A DNA stretch of 64,000 nucleotides from Chondrus crispus (Eukaryota; Rhodophyta; Florideophyceae; Gigartinales; Gigartinaceae), in assembly GCF_000350225.1 (NCBI RefSeq), contig NW_005179022.1:81319-145318 (forward strand). The letters are read 5' to 3'. The notes below the pieces were generated by a model that ran no database searches, was not told the DNA's origin, and was given only the letters and a program-made list of their open reading frames with translations. Every line of letters starts with the position of its first letter. Position 1 is the stretch's first letter. Positions 53,056 to 62,307 of the stretch are shown here, one piece after another. The translations under genes and the position numbers were made by a program.

Positions 53056-53521
53056 CTCGAAATTAGTACAGGAGAACACAACATATTAGTCTGTTCTTTT
53101 CGGTAGGGGTGGCTGTTCACAGCAGCGTTCTGACAACGTTACGCAGCAACGCTTATACTAATCCAGAGCAGCGTTCTGACCACGTGGCGCAGCAACGTTT
53201 ATGAAGCTCATCAGAAATTATAATGTTAATCAGTGGTACGCAAAAGTAAAGCACGAAAACAAGGTTGGAAATTGATACGAATGTTATGTTGAATCAGAAT
53301 ATAAATATTTGGGGTCAAAAATAATGTACAAATACGATGGTGGGGACCACTGATTTTCAGTGATCCTGTGTATTCTGACCACGTAGTGCTGCCCACATCA
53401 TATCTGATGTGGTGGACCGTGACTGCTCTCAAGACCTAGTATAGAGAGAGTGGGAAACGGATAGAGATGGGATAGAGATGGGATGAGTTAAAGGTTTAGG
53501 GATGGAAACATGGTTGTAGCT
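53056..53521. repeat. AT-rich spacer with a 36-bp direct repeat
   Basis: AGCAGCGTTCTGAC(A/C)ACGT..CGCAGCAACG(C/T)TTAT occurs at 53121-53156 and 53167-53202, 46 bp apart, four mismatches. No gene. Confidence 0.7.
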
Positions 53522-53704
53522 TGTTGGGGCGAAAACGGGGTACGTCGTCCCGTGTCTTACCCGTGTGTGTTTTTTTTGTTATGTGTCTCCCCTCGGCCGT
53601 TCAGGACGACCGAAAACCACCGCATTTATACTCTTTTTGCGCGCGGTCTACAATTACTAACTTAAACTTCCAATTACTTACACCGGTCCCAACCACGTGT
53701 CACA
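53522..53704 (-). repeat. 3' LTR of the second Gypsy element
   Basis: About 183 bp; on the plus strand it starts TGTTGGGGCG and ends GTGTCACA. Confidence 0.8.
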
Positions 53705-54068
53705 CAACCTCCCACTTAGGCGGGGCCACGGGCCCCGGCCACTCCGATTTTGCTTTTGATTTTGATTTTTCTTCACCCTCCAGCCTACATCAGCACAGAC
53801 CTGGGGCTCGGACCCCCTTCCCTTTTCGTGGTATCTGCCGTCACTCTCCGTTCGCCTTTCTCGCTCCATCCCAGCCTCGTTTTAGCTCTTCCGGCCTCCT
53901 GCTTCCTGCGCTGCTTAACTCTCGCGGCTCTTTCGCGTTGGCTCCTTGGTCCTCGTCGTAGCTTAGACCTCCTGTTTCCCAAGAAATCGAGGGGCACGCA
54001 GGTGGGGTTTCAGTCCCTGCTTGCCCTCTTTAAAGAGGGCCAATTGGCCCCCCTCATAGCGTAATACA

Positions 54069-55277
54069 ATGGTGAGGACCAAGCAGACAGCGGCGAAGGG
54101 CACGGGAGGTACGCGTCCGCGGAAGCAGCTCGCTCTGAAAGCTGCACGCGTCTCCAGCCGCGGCCATTTAATGTTCGAGCTCTCATCTCGAACAGATGTA
54201 GCCAAGGTTTCCAAGACGGGCTCTATATTCCGCATTTGGGTGGCCAGCGGGCATCGCCGTTACGCAACAGAACAAGAGTTCAAAAGCCTTCTAGGAGATC
54301 ATATTACCGCCCTGCTCCACGGCAAGCAAGGTGAAGAGGTTTCTCTCGAAGAGATATGGCGTCTTGGTCTCACAGAGTCGTTGTCGGACACAAACCAGTA
54401 CTGTCTTATAGGCGACGGTGAGTGGAATATTGAGTCCATCTATCTCGACGTTGACAACACGTACTATGGCGGCGACGCCGCAACCTACCTTCCTGACCGT
54501 ATTTTGCTCTACACTCTAGCAATTTCCGGAACCGGGAATAGTACAACTCACAAGATTGTTGATGATCTCTTCCAGTTTGGTGGGAGAGATCGAATTAGTG
54601 GCTTCTTAAGCATTGACCGTTTTTGCACCGATCAAAAGGGTAGGAATCTGAAGATGATCCATGGTCGTTCCAGGGCGGTCAATCCTCGGACTCCGATCTA
54701 CCGCGTTTCCACACACGGGACCGTGCGGTTCGGAGATAATAGTGACATGTGCATCTCCGCCGCCGTCTGCAACGGTCTCCAACTACTAGGGTCCCCGAAC
54801 CTTGCCGTCAAGTACTGGGATCTTTTAGTCTGCAATAGCCTCCTCTTTGAGTGGACCGGCTCTCCGTCGCGTCGAATCCGATATTTCCATGACGCTGCAA
54901 AACACCTTAATCAAGATGAAGTCACTCTCCGCGGGTCGGGTCTTCGTATTCCATCTCTCGGACTCCTCTTGAGGCTCGACCCGGGTGTCTATGTCGCGAC
55001 TTTAGAAGGCTTGCCCCACATAATGCACAGCATCTGCGTCTCGACCATACATTCCATTTTACTTGATTGTATGGAGGGGTTTCCGCTTCGGTTCTGCGCC
55101 GGCGCGGTCAAGGTATGCGTTGGAGCCAACGAGATCTTCGCTGGCGTCTCCGAACTGCGCCAAGTTCTCGTCGTCACCCCTTCCAAGAAGAAACGGAGCA
55201 GAATTGGACGCGTAAGTAGCCGCAGAGCACACAAGAAAGCCGCGATTCGGGGTTCGGGAATTTCCATTCAGCACTAG
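54069..55277 (+). CDS. Histone H3-tail mimic protein with papain-like Cys/His/Asp pattern
   Basis: Intact, 402 residues from ATG 54069. Residues 2-27 copy the histone H3 tail at 20 of 26 positions: VRTKQTA, then K9, TGG, PRKQLA, KAAR. The equivalents of K4, K9, K18, K23, R2, R17 and R26 are kept, while R8, S10, K14 and K27 are changed. No histone fold follows. The remaining 375 residues are unlike H3 and include Cys228 in DMCISAAVCNGLQLLG, His317/His320 in PHIMHSICV after PGVYVATL, and Asp333 in LLDCME. This Cys...His...Asp order with G-x-Y before the His is typical of papain-fold peptidases; that part is inference. The tail end is very basic (SKKKRSRIGRVSSRRAHKK). It lies inside the Gypsy element, antisense to pol, converging with it 125 bp apart. 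Confidence 0.8.
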   Translation: MVRTKQTAAKGTGGTRPRKQLALKAARVSSRGHLMFELSSRTDVAKVSKTGSIFRIWVASGHRRYATEQEFKSLLGDHITALLHGKQGEEVSLEEIWRLGLTESLSDTNQYCLIGDGEWNIESIYLDVDNTYYGGDAATYLPDRILLYTLAISGTGNSTTHKIVDDLFQFGGRDRISGFLSIDRFCTDQKGRNLKMIHGRSRAVNPRTPIYRVSTHGTVRFGDNSDMCISAAVCNGLQLLGSPNLAVKYWDLLVCNSLLFEWTGSPSRRIRYFHDAAKHLNQDEVTLRGSGLRIPSLGLLLRLDPGVYVATLEGLPHIMHSICVSTIHSILLDCMEGFPLRFCAGAVKVCVGANEIFAGVSELRQVLVVTPSKKKRSRIGRVSSRRAHKKAAIRGSGISIQH

Positions 55278-55401
55278 AGGTCATTGGTGATTCCCATTGT
55301 CTCCATGACCCACTCTCTATCTACTCGTAGCAAGTAATCAGCACTTCATATGCATTTCACTATCTTTCAATTCAAAGCCTAAAAATCCCTAGTCATTTGC
55401 C

Positions 55402-58125
55402 TCACAGCAGGTGCGACGGTTGCCTCTTGTAGAGGACCAGCCTTCTGGCATGTATCTCCCCTCTGGAGCAGCGTCGATGCGGCGACACTAGGGTGTACCG
55501 CGGATGGCGCGCACGAGCAACTGGGCATGGGCCATAGAACTTCGACAAGGCGATAGGCCATTTCTGCATGGGCCCGAGGGCGGCCCCTTTTGCGACCAAC
55601 ACTTCGTCGCTCACATTAAAAGTTGCTTCGCGACCGTCTGTTAATGTGGTTGCAGCTCTGCGTCCGATTATTCTTGTTGCCCGCATGGCCCTGGCTTGCA
55701 GGAGTTCCATTTCCCGGTGGCGGATCTCAGAGACTCCGAAGAGAGGCTCTTGGTCTCCAGGCGCCATCCTGCGCAACACCCCATAGAGCAGCTCGAGCGG
55801 GGACAATCCCACCGCCATACTCCTGCGATGGTATCCATATAGGACTTGACGTAAAGCATCGTCCCACTCAACAATTGCAGGCGAGGCACCGAGAATCATC
55901 TTACGGACTGCTCTCTTCAATGTGCCGACCATCCGCTCTGCCCGTCCGTTCGACATAGGCGCATAGGCGAGCACTGTCTTCCACTTATTCCCGTTTCGTG
56001 CCATGAAGGCATTCAGGACCGACGCTGTGAAACAAGTAGCGTTGTCCGAGACAACGACACGTGGTAACCCAAAACAGTGGATTATCTCTTCTTTCACGAA
56101 CTTCAGCACCTCCTCTGCCGTCGAAATGATGATGGCCTTCGTAAATGGCCAGCCAGTCAGGTGCTCCACGGCAATAAGGATGTACCTCCCTCCAGAGGGC
56201 GTACGAGGCAATGGTCCCGCAAAATCGATAGAGTATGTATCAAATAATGAAGTCATGAGAAATCGAAGGGTGGTCTTGTACTTCGGAATTGGTGTGGCTT
56301 TCTGACAACCGTCACAACCCCGAACGTAGTCGTTCACGTCTCAGTGGACAGCAGGCCACCAATATCGGTCCAAGACAAATCTCTTCGTCGTTTGCAGATC
56401 CCAATGGCCTATTTCATCGTGAAAGGCTCTAACGATCCTTCTGCGAGCCCCTATAGGCGGGATAGCGCGTAATCCATTGTTGGTCCTACGGAACAGTTGT
56501 CCATTACAAGCCATGGAACGTTTGGCGCTTCGGCGGTTGAGGCGACGTTGACGAACATCCACTTCCCTTATATCAATACCCCCGAGATACCTTGAAATGT
56601 CAATAAGATGGGGTTCCCACTCCATTTGCACCTCTAGAGGATCCGAAACACTGCAGAAAAGATCTCCCTCGTCGTCAGAGTCGACTCCATCCTCGCCCTT
56701 GGCTTTCAGGCGGGACAGGAAGTCAGCTGCACCGTTCTTTTCTCTCGGGCGGTACTTAATTTCGAATTCGTATTCTGCTAGGAAGTCTATCCACCTTTCC
56801 AACCTCCCGTGAATGTCTTTCTTCTTAAAGGCATACTGCAGGGCTTGGTGGCCTGTTATTAGCGTGAACTTCTGTGTTGAAAGCAGGTAAACTCGGAACT
56901 TCTTCAAAGCGAAGATCACAGCCAGGGCCTCTCGTTCACAGGCGGAATACTTCCTCTCGGCTGACGTCATCGTGCGACTTGCGTACTGGATCGGGTGGAC
57001 TTTCCTGTCCTCTTTTTGTTGGGCCATAAAAGCTCCGACGGCGACCGAGGATGCATCAGTCTCCACGACAAAAGGTTGTTCGAAGTCCGGAAACGCCAAG
57101 ACTGGCCGGGAGGTTGACTTGAGCTTAAGCTTCTCGAATGCCTCCTGCATCTCCGCCGTTCACTTAAAAGTCCGTTTAGTAGACGTGGCCTCATGTAACG
57201 GAGCAGAGATCTCGGCGAACTTAGGAATGAAGCGGCGGTAGTATCCCGCCAGACCACGGAAGCTACGAAGCCCTGTCGCATTGGACGGCTCCTTCTCCCT
57301 CTTAATGGCGCTGACCTTTTCGGGGTCCACTTTGACGCCATCTCCGGTGACTATGTGTCCAAGCAGTCGCATTTGCGACTGTGCGAAGCTGCATTTTGAG
57401 ATCTTAAGCTTCAGCCCGCACGTAGCAATCACCTTGCAGACTTCACGTAAGTGTGAAGTGTGCTCTTCAACGGACTTCGAGAAGACGACTACGTCGTCTA
57501 AGTAAACTCTCACGAAGCTAAGCCTTTGGAAAAGCTGGTCCATCATCCTTTGGAATGTAGAGGGGGCGTTGATTAACCCGAACGCCATCACCTCGAACTG
57601 AAACGTCCCAAAACGGCAGACGAAAGTCGTCTTCTCTTTGCAGTTCTCAGCCATCCGGACTTGCCAATACCCCAAGAACAAGTCAAGCGTTGTGAAGACC
57701 GAGCTCCCCTCTAAATCATCGAAGATCTCCTCGATCTTTGACAAGGGCCAACGATCGGCTTTCAGTTTGCGATTGAGGGTGCGGTAATCTACACAGAACC
57801 TGGGTTTTCTGTCTTTCTTCGATGCGATAACGATAGGAAAGGACCAGGCCGAAATGGAGGGGGATATTATTCCCGCCTCCAGCATCTTACGGAGCTCCTC
57901 ACGTACCACTTCATTGTGGCGTGGCGGAAGCCTACGTGCAGCGTGGATAATGGGGCATGGATCTTCTAGCTCAAACGAGTGAGACACCGAAACATCTGCC
58001 GGTCTTAAATCGTCGAGGGACCAAGCTACGATCCCTGAGTTCTGGATAGAATTCACAATGCTCTCCCTGGCCTCGAAAGCCAGGTGGCGCATGTCTCTCC
58101 GAAAAGGGCTACTTGAAGCCGTTCC
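55402..58125 (-). pseudogene. Gypsy Pol: RT, RNase H, integrase (two TGA stops)
   Basis: One frame throughout, broken by TGA at 57162-57160 (expected TFKWT) and TGA at 56343-56341 (expected Trp before DVNDYV); each is one G-to-A step from TGG. RT has PRFCVDYRTLNRK, TTLDLFLGYWQV, FGLINAPSTFQ and VYLDDVVVFS. RNase H has VVETDASSVAVGA, SACEREALAVIFAL and LITGHQALQYAF. Integrase has an H2C2 finger (HDEIGH...CDGC), and D, D, E in YSIDFAGP, VVSDNATCF and SNGRAERMVG. The C-terminus after about 55500 is short and has no chromodomain. The frame is joined to the protease ORF by a -1 shift near 58125. Confidence 0.88.
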
Positions 58126-59039
58126 GGGCCTTCTTCGTCTACTCTGCCATCTCCTTTCGCGTTTTCCGAGTCGGACTTTTGGCCCTCTTTCGCTAGATCA
58201 GGCAGACCATCCATTTCATTATCGGCTCCATCCGGTAGCTTGGTGAGTCCTAAATCAGGTTCAAATTGTGGCCGGTCAAGAGTCGCCGAGACGAATTCAT
58301 TGTCGCTTGTCGTAGACGAGACAGGTACAGCCTCAGAGTCAGAGGTGAAATCCTCACTATCAGTTGAGGCTGCACTCCGTGAAACGTGTTCCACATCCAT
58401 GTTGAGGCCTAGTCTGGTGGTATCCTCACCTACTGTCATCTGCACATGTTGCTTACCAAGATCGACGCATGCCTGTAGTCCCTCAAGGGTCGGAAGCCCT
58501 ATGATCAGGTCGAACGGCGTTCCTTTCACGACTACGAAGTCCAACTTCACGATAAGTTCACCAAACGATGTTGGTATCTGATGAAGCGATCCCAAGCAGG
58601 GCGCATTAGCACCATCTGCCACCATGATATGCTTCTCAGTCGGTTGCGGGGAGAGGCAAAGCTTAGACGCCAACTTTGGCGAGATTATGTTCGGTACGGC
58701 CCCAGAATCTAACAGGGCTTGAGCTTTCGTCCCATAAACCTTCACAGTTACCAGCCGCAGCCTTCGAGACTTCGTATCGGCGTGGCCTGCGAAAGCACGA
58801 CCACGGACTCTTTGTTTCGCAAACAAGCGGCCTATCTCCTTCTTCGCCACTTCCGCATCGCCGCGAACAAGCTGTCCGAAAGGGAGTCTGGAAGATGCGT
58901 TTGCAAGCTCCGAAACGACATTATACTTCCTCACATACTCCTGGAGTGATGTTTTTCTGGTCACTTTCTTCGCTTTCTTCCTCTGGTGGGACCTCCTTGG
59001 CCCCGCCTGACGTAGCAGAGCCCCTCTTTTGCATCTCAA
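58053..59039 (-). CDS. Gypsy aspartic protease ORF
   Basis: An open frame of 328 codons overlapping the end of gag by 119 nt in the +1 frame and the start of pol in the -1 frame. The retropepsin active site is ALLDSGAVPNIIS (D-S-G), with FDLIIGLPTLEG as the flap-to-C-terminal strand. N-terminal of the protease is a basic linker (RKKAKKVTRKTSLQ). It is followed by an acidic stretch. It is expressed presumably as part of a Gag-Pol fusion by frameshifting, or its frame differs because of two compensating indels. Confidence 0.75.
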   Translation of the reverse strand: MRCKRGALLRQAGPRRSHQRKKAKKVTRKTSLQEYVRKYNVVSELANASSRLPFGQLVRGDAEVAKKEIGRLFAKQRVRGRAFAGHADTKSRRLRLVTVKVYGTKAQALLDSGAVPNIISPKLASKLCLSPQPTEKHIMVADGANAPCLGSLHQIPTSFGELIVKLDFVVVKGTPFDLIIGLPTLEGLQACVDLGKQHVQMTVGEDTTRLGLNMDVEHVSRSAASTDSEDFTSDSEAVPVSSTTSDNEFVSATLDRPQFEPDLGLTKLPDGADNEMDGLPDLAKEGQKSDSENAKGDGRVDEEGPERLQVALFGETCATWLSRPGRAL

Positions 59040-60099
59040 ATGGTACGGGCGGGTTCAGAAGCCTGGGAATGGACACCTCCTCCCGCGTTTTGTGCTGCTT
59101 GGGAAGAAGTTCCCCGTCTGCGTTTCTCTTAGTGACGGCCACGACTTCTCCGTCGTTCGCCTCGTCAATATAGGTGACCTGGTCATTCCCTGCACCTTCT
59201 ATCGCAGGTGCTGTGGACTGAGTCGTGGCTCTTACCCTCGGCAGTGCCGTTCTAAGCCTGGTCCAGCACGTCTCCTTTTCATGACCAAGCTTCCAACAAT
59301 TCGAACAACGAGTGTCTCGGCGCGGATTAGAAGGGCATTGGCTGGCTCCATGCCCCGGTTCACTGCAGAATGAGCAGGTTCGGACCTGGCCACCTTGATC
59401 TGCTGTCTGATTCTTCTTTACCAACAAAGAAAGTTCTGCCAGCCGTTCTGCTAGCACCTCCACTTTCTTTTCGATCTTGTCCGGCTCCTGGCGTCTTTCC
59501 GGTCTCTGTAGAATGCCCTTAGGCGCCGGAGGCTGAGGTTGCCTAGCATTGTGTGCAACCATAAAGGCTTTGCGGCCTGACACGAAGTCCTTAACGGCCT
59601 TCTTGAGCGCCCCGTACGAGGTAGGTGCCCTATAGAAGACGAACTGTGACACGTCGGTGTGCTCCATGACCGCGTTCCGGAGTAGTCCGAACTTGGCTTC
59701 GGGGTTGAACGCTGCTTTATCGAAGCGGTGAACCATCACGTTTAACGACGCGAGCACGTCGTTGCCGTCCAACCTACTCGCGACTGCGAGCCTGATGTTT
59801 TCTTCCGGTTCAGGGACTGACTCGAAAAGGTCGAGCAATGCCTTCTTGACGGCTTGGTAGTCGCTGGCCGCCTCGTTCAGTCCACCGTCTTGGCTGTACG
59901 TTTCATAGTAGTAGTCGAAAGCCTCCCCTTGCAGGTAGCACAGTAGCTCTCCGGCTTTGTCTTCGTCGGACTTGCCTTTCATTACGACGTTTTCGTAGAG
60001 AAAGAAGAACTTGGAGACATCCGCCTCGTGCTTACCATCGAACACCAGGGAAGCGGGACCCGCCTGACTGTTGGCGTCGGCCCTCCACAAGAGTACCAT
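58921..60099 (-). CDS. Gypsy Gag with two zinc knuckles
   Basis: 392 residues from the ATG at 60099, whose A is the last base of the 5' LTR; the frame stays open 33 codons into the LTR. The capsid-like part is VFDGKHEADVSKFFFLYENV and EAFDYYYETYSQDGG with helices to about residue 220. A basic linker follows, then CSFCSEPGHGASQC and CSNCWKLGHEKETC, both C-x2-C-x4-H-x4-C knuckles that bind element RNA. The C-terminus is acidic (VPPEEESEESD). No stop codons inside. The absence of a leader between LTR and gag means any tRNA primer site (TGGTACTCTTGTGG follows the LTR) would lie within the first gag codons. Confidence 0.85.
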   Translation of the reverse strand: MVLLWRADANSQAGPASLVFDGKHEADVSKFFFLYENVVMKGKSDEDKAGELLCYLQGEAFDYYYETYSQDGGLNEAASDYQAVKKALLDLFESVPEPEENIRLAVASRLDGNDVLASLNVMVHRFDKAAFNPEAKFGLLRNAVMEHTDVSQFVFYRAPTSYGALKKAVKDFVSGRKAFMVAHNARQPQPPAPKGILQRPERRQEPDKIEKKVEVLAERLAELSLLVKKNQTADQGGQVRTCSFCSEPGHGASQCPSNPRRDTRCSNCWKLGHEKETCWTRLRTALPRVRATTQSTAPAIEGAGNDQVTYIDEANDGEVVAVTKRNADGELLPKQHKTREEVSIPRLLNPPVPFEMQKRGSATSGGAKEVPPEEESEESDQKNITPGVCEEV

Positions 60100-60278
60100 G
60101 TTAGGGCGAAAACGGGGTACGTCGTCCCGTGTCTTACCCGTGTGTGTTTTTTTGTGATGTGTCTCCCTCGGCCGTACAGGACAACGGAAAACCACCACGT
60201 TTATACTCTTTTTGCGCGCGGTCTACAATTACTAACTTAAACTTCCAATTACATACACCGGTCCCAACCACGTGTCAC
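60099..60278 (-). repeat. 5' LTR of the second Gypsy element
   Basis: About 180 bp; on the plus strand TGTTAGGGCG ... GTGTCAC. The plus-strand right border lacks the final A present in the other LTR. Confidence 0.8.
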
Positions 60279-60367
60279 GTAACGCATGCAGTAATCGAGG
60301 ATATGCAGAAACCGAGCATGCAGTTAGCGAGGATCCACTAGATATTCTCGGCGAATGCGACCTTCGT

Positions 60368-62080
60368 GCGCAAAGACTGACAAAAAGCACAAAGACTCAG
60401 TCATTACCGAAAACGGCAGATTCCTACACACATATGAAGAAATTTGAAATTTATTCAGCACTTGTTATGAGAGGGTGTGTACCCCTTTTGTACTTGTTGA
60501 TTACAGTAATACTGCACGAATACTCATATCCTACTGTAGCACGGAATCATAACGATCACTGTCCCGATCAAGAGCATACAGCTCCAGACCAAGACGGCGG
60601 CGGCGCTTCGCACGAAATTTCTCCTGCGCACGCCTCCTTTTCATGACAGTCTCCTCTCCAATCGCATACTGTCGTTTTTTGATCTGGTTATGACGGTCCA
60701 TCAGCAGCCCGCAGCGGATGCCACTTGATAGAAGATTTATAAGACTGATACACATCCTAAAAATCTTATCATAGCTCTTTTCCGCCCACCTGTACTTGCT
60801 TTATAGGATATTCCAATTTATGCGCAGTCTCCGGAAAAAATTCTCCACAATAATACGATCTGAAGAAATCTTCTTGTTTTGCGCCTCATCATGTATCGAC
60901 AAGTGTCCATTAATTAGCTTGCGTCTCGGAATATTGGACCGTAAAAATTCACCTGATCCTTGATAGCCTTTGTCAGCCAGTAGACCCCAGCTATTATCAT
61001 ACTTGTCACACAGAATTCAAACATCAGCAATGTGCAGTTCTCCGTCTTTCTTGCTCATAGCCTCGGTATGAAACTCCTCCATCTTTCTCATAATATCAAT
61101 GTCAGCCACTGACCCTGGATAATGATCGGAACATCCAATTGCCTGACCGTTTGGCAGAACCGATACCTCCACCTTGTAACCATAAAGCTTATGTTTACCG
61201 CTGAAATACTTTTTACCTTCCTCCATAGTTCCACATGGCCTATACGCTTGCTGAAGAGTGACGTCGGTGGCATAGCGGCAAAATTGAAACGTCTTGAACG
61301 TTTGCTGCCTTTCAATGATCCTCTTCATAGTCCAGGATTCGCCCAGACTTAGAACCAGAGCTTCATAAAGTTTCTCGTTAACGACGTCGATAAATTTCAT
61401 AACGGTGCGCTCGAATGTAGGACTGCTTACTCCGAAGAGCCTTCCGAGGTAGTCCCACTGCTCGCCGTGCCTGAGTGCTGTTAGCACGAACATCAACACA
61501 TCTTTGCCACTAAATTTTTACTTCCGTCCTCGACCGACGTTCCAAGACTTTCTAACATAATCTTGCAGCAGAAGCCACAGTTTACCAAAGTCATTTACAT
61601 CAAAATTTTTCATTTGGATGACTGCCTCAGAACCTCCTGTGTTGTAAAATTTATCAAACACAGGGGAGCTGGAGGCACATTCCTCGTCTGAGTCTTCTTT
61701 TAGGGCGTCGATGTCATATTCATATATGATTGCCTCGCGCTCAACGGCGGCGTCGGCGAGTAGCCTCAAGGCATTGTTTGCGTCAATGTTCTCTGCGAAA
61801 GCATCATTTGCAGAAGGAACACGAGCCCCTGAACGGTTGGGGGATCTCGGCATATTGAGAGAGGAACTGTAAAACGGAAGGCGGTTGAGCAGGGTGCTGG
61901 TGAGTGTTTGCTCGATAGGTGTGTAATTGCTATGTGAATTGAGTACAGTATGTATCTTGATTGTGGTTGTCGCTGTCATACGCAAAAGGGCGGGGTTCAG
62001 TAAAAAAAATTGAATATCTTGCATTTCGATATGATTTATGATAACGGGTACTCTTTTGCGCAACATCTCAGTCTTTACGC
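60368..62080 (-). mobile_element. Harbinger-like DNA transposon, inactive
   Basis: GCGCAAAGACTGA (60368-60380) and, inverted, TCAGTCTTTACGC (62068-62080) give 13-bp ends with one mismatch that enclose a single DDE transposase pseudogene. No clear target duplication, so the exact borders are tentative. Confidence 0.5.
60531..61853 (-). pseudogene. Harbinger-type DDE transposase with three nonsense codons
   Basis: One frame from ATG 61853 to 60531, about 440 codons, with TAA 61520-61518 (after NVGRGRK), TGA 61019-61017 (after LHIADV) and TAA near 60806. The acidic N-terminus is followed by a helical DNA-binding part (FSGKDVLMFVLTALRHGEQW, GRLFGVSSPTFERTV). The catalytic core has ATDVTLQQAYRP (first D), KYFSGKHKLYGYKVEVSV, GSVADIDIM, LLADKGYQGSGEF (second D) and IIVENFFRRLRINW (E). 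This is the DDE_Tnp_4 layout of PIF/Harbinger and related elements. The C-terminal tail is Lys/Arg-rich (VMKRRRAQEKFRAKRRRR). All three catalytic acids remain. Confidence 0.8.
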
Positions 62081-62307
62081 AAAGAGAAGGTTTGTTTCGT
62101 GATGGAAAGGATTCATAGTGATTCGATCATTATCTCTACAGTTTAGGGTTTACGCAATAGGATTTCTGTAACGGATATGACTAAAATTTCACAAACCAAA
62201 ATTACAGCTAGGGGGGTTGGTCATGAGTACAATCGAGCATATACGCAAAGTAGAACGTGAGCAACTGCATAGGAGTACTAGCATCGATAGCATTCACCCG
62301 CCAAGTG

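Larger units (their letters stand above)
53522..60278 (-). mobile_element. Ty3/Gypsy retrotransposon with an antisense extra gene
   Basis: Read on the minus strand: 5' LTR (60278-60099), gag, protease, RT-RNase H-integrase, then an antisense ORF, then 3' LTR (53704-53522). The LTRs are about 180 bp and share nearly all their sequence (GACACGTGGTTGGGACCGG ... CCCCGTTTTCGCCC). No clear target duplication: GTAGC before 53521 and GTAAC after 60278 agree at 4 of 5 bases. The purine-rich AAGTGGGAGGT lies upstream of the 3' LTR. Coding lesions: two TGA codons in pol and frame changes around protease. Confidence 0.85.

Noticed and set aside
10976..57162. TGA read as tryptophan in this genome
   Set aside because: Real genes such as the phosphatase and the CotH gene use TGG for Trp, and other stops (TAG, TAA) also occur in the same elements; mutation is simpler.
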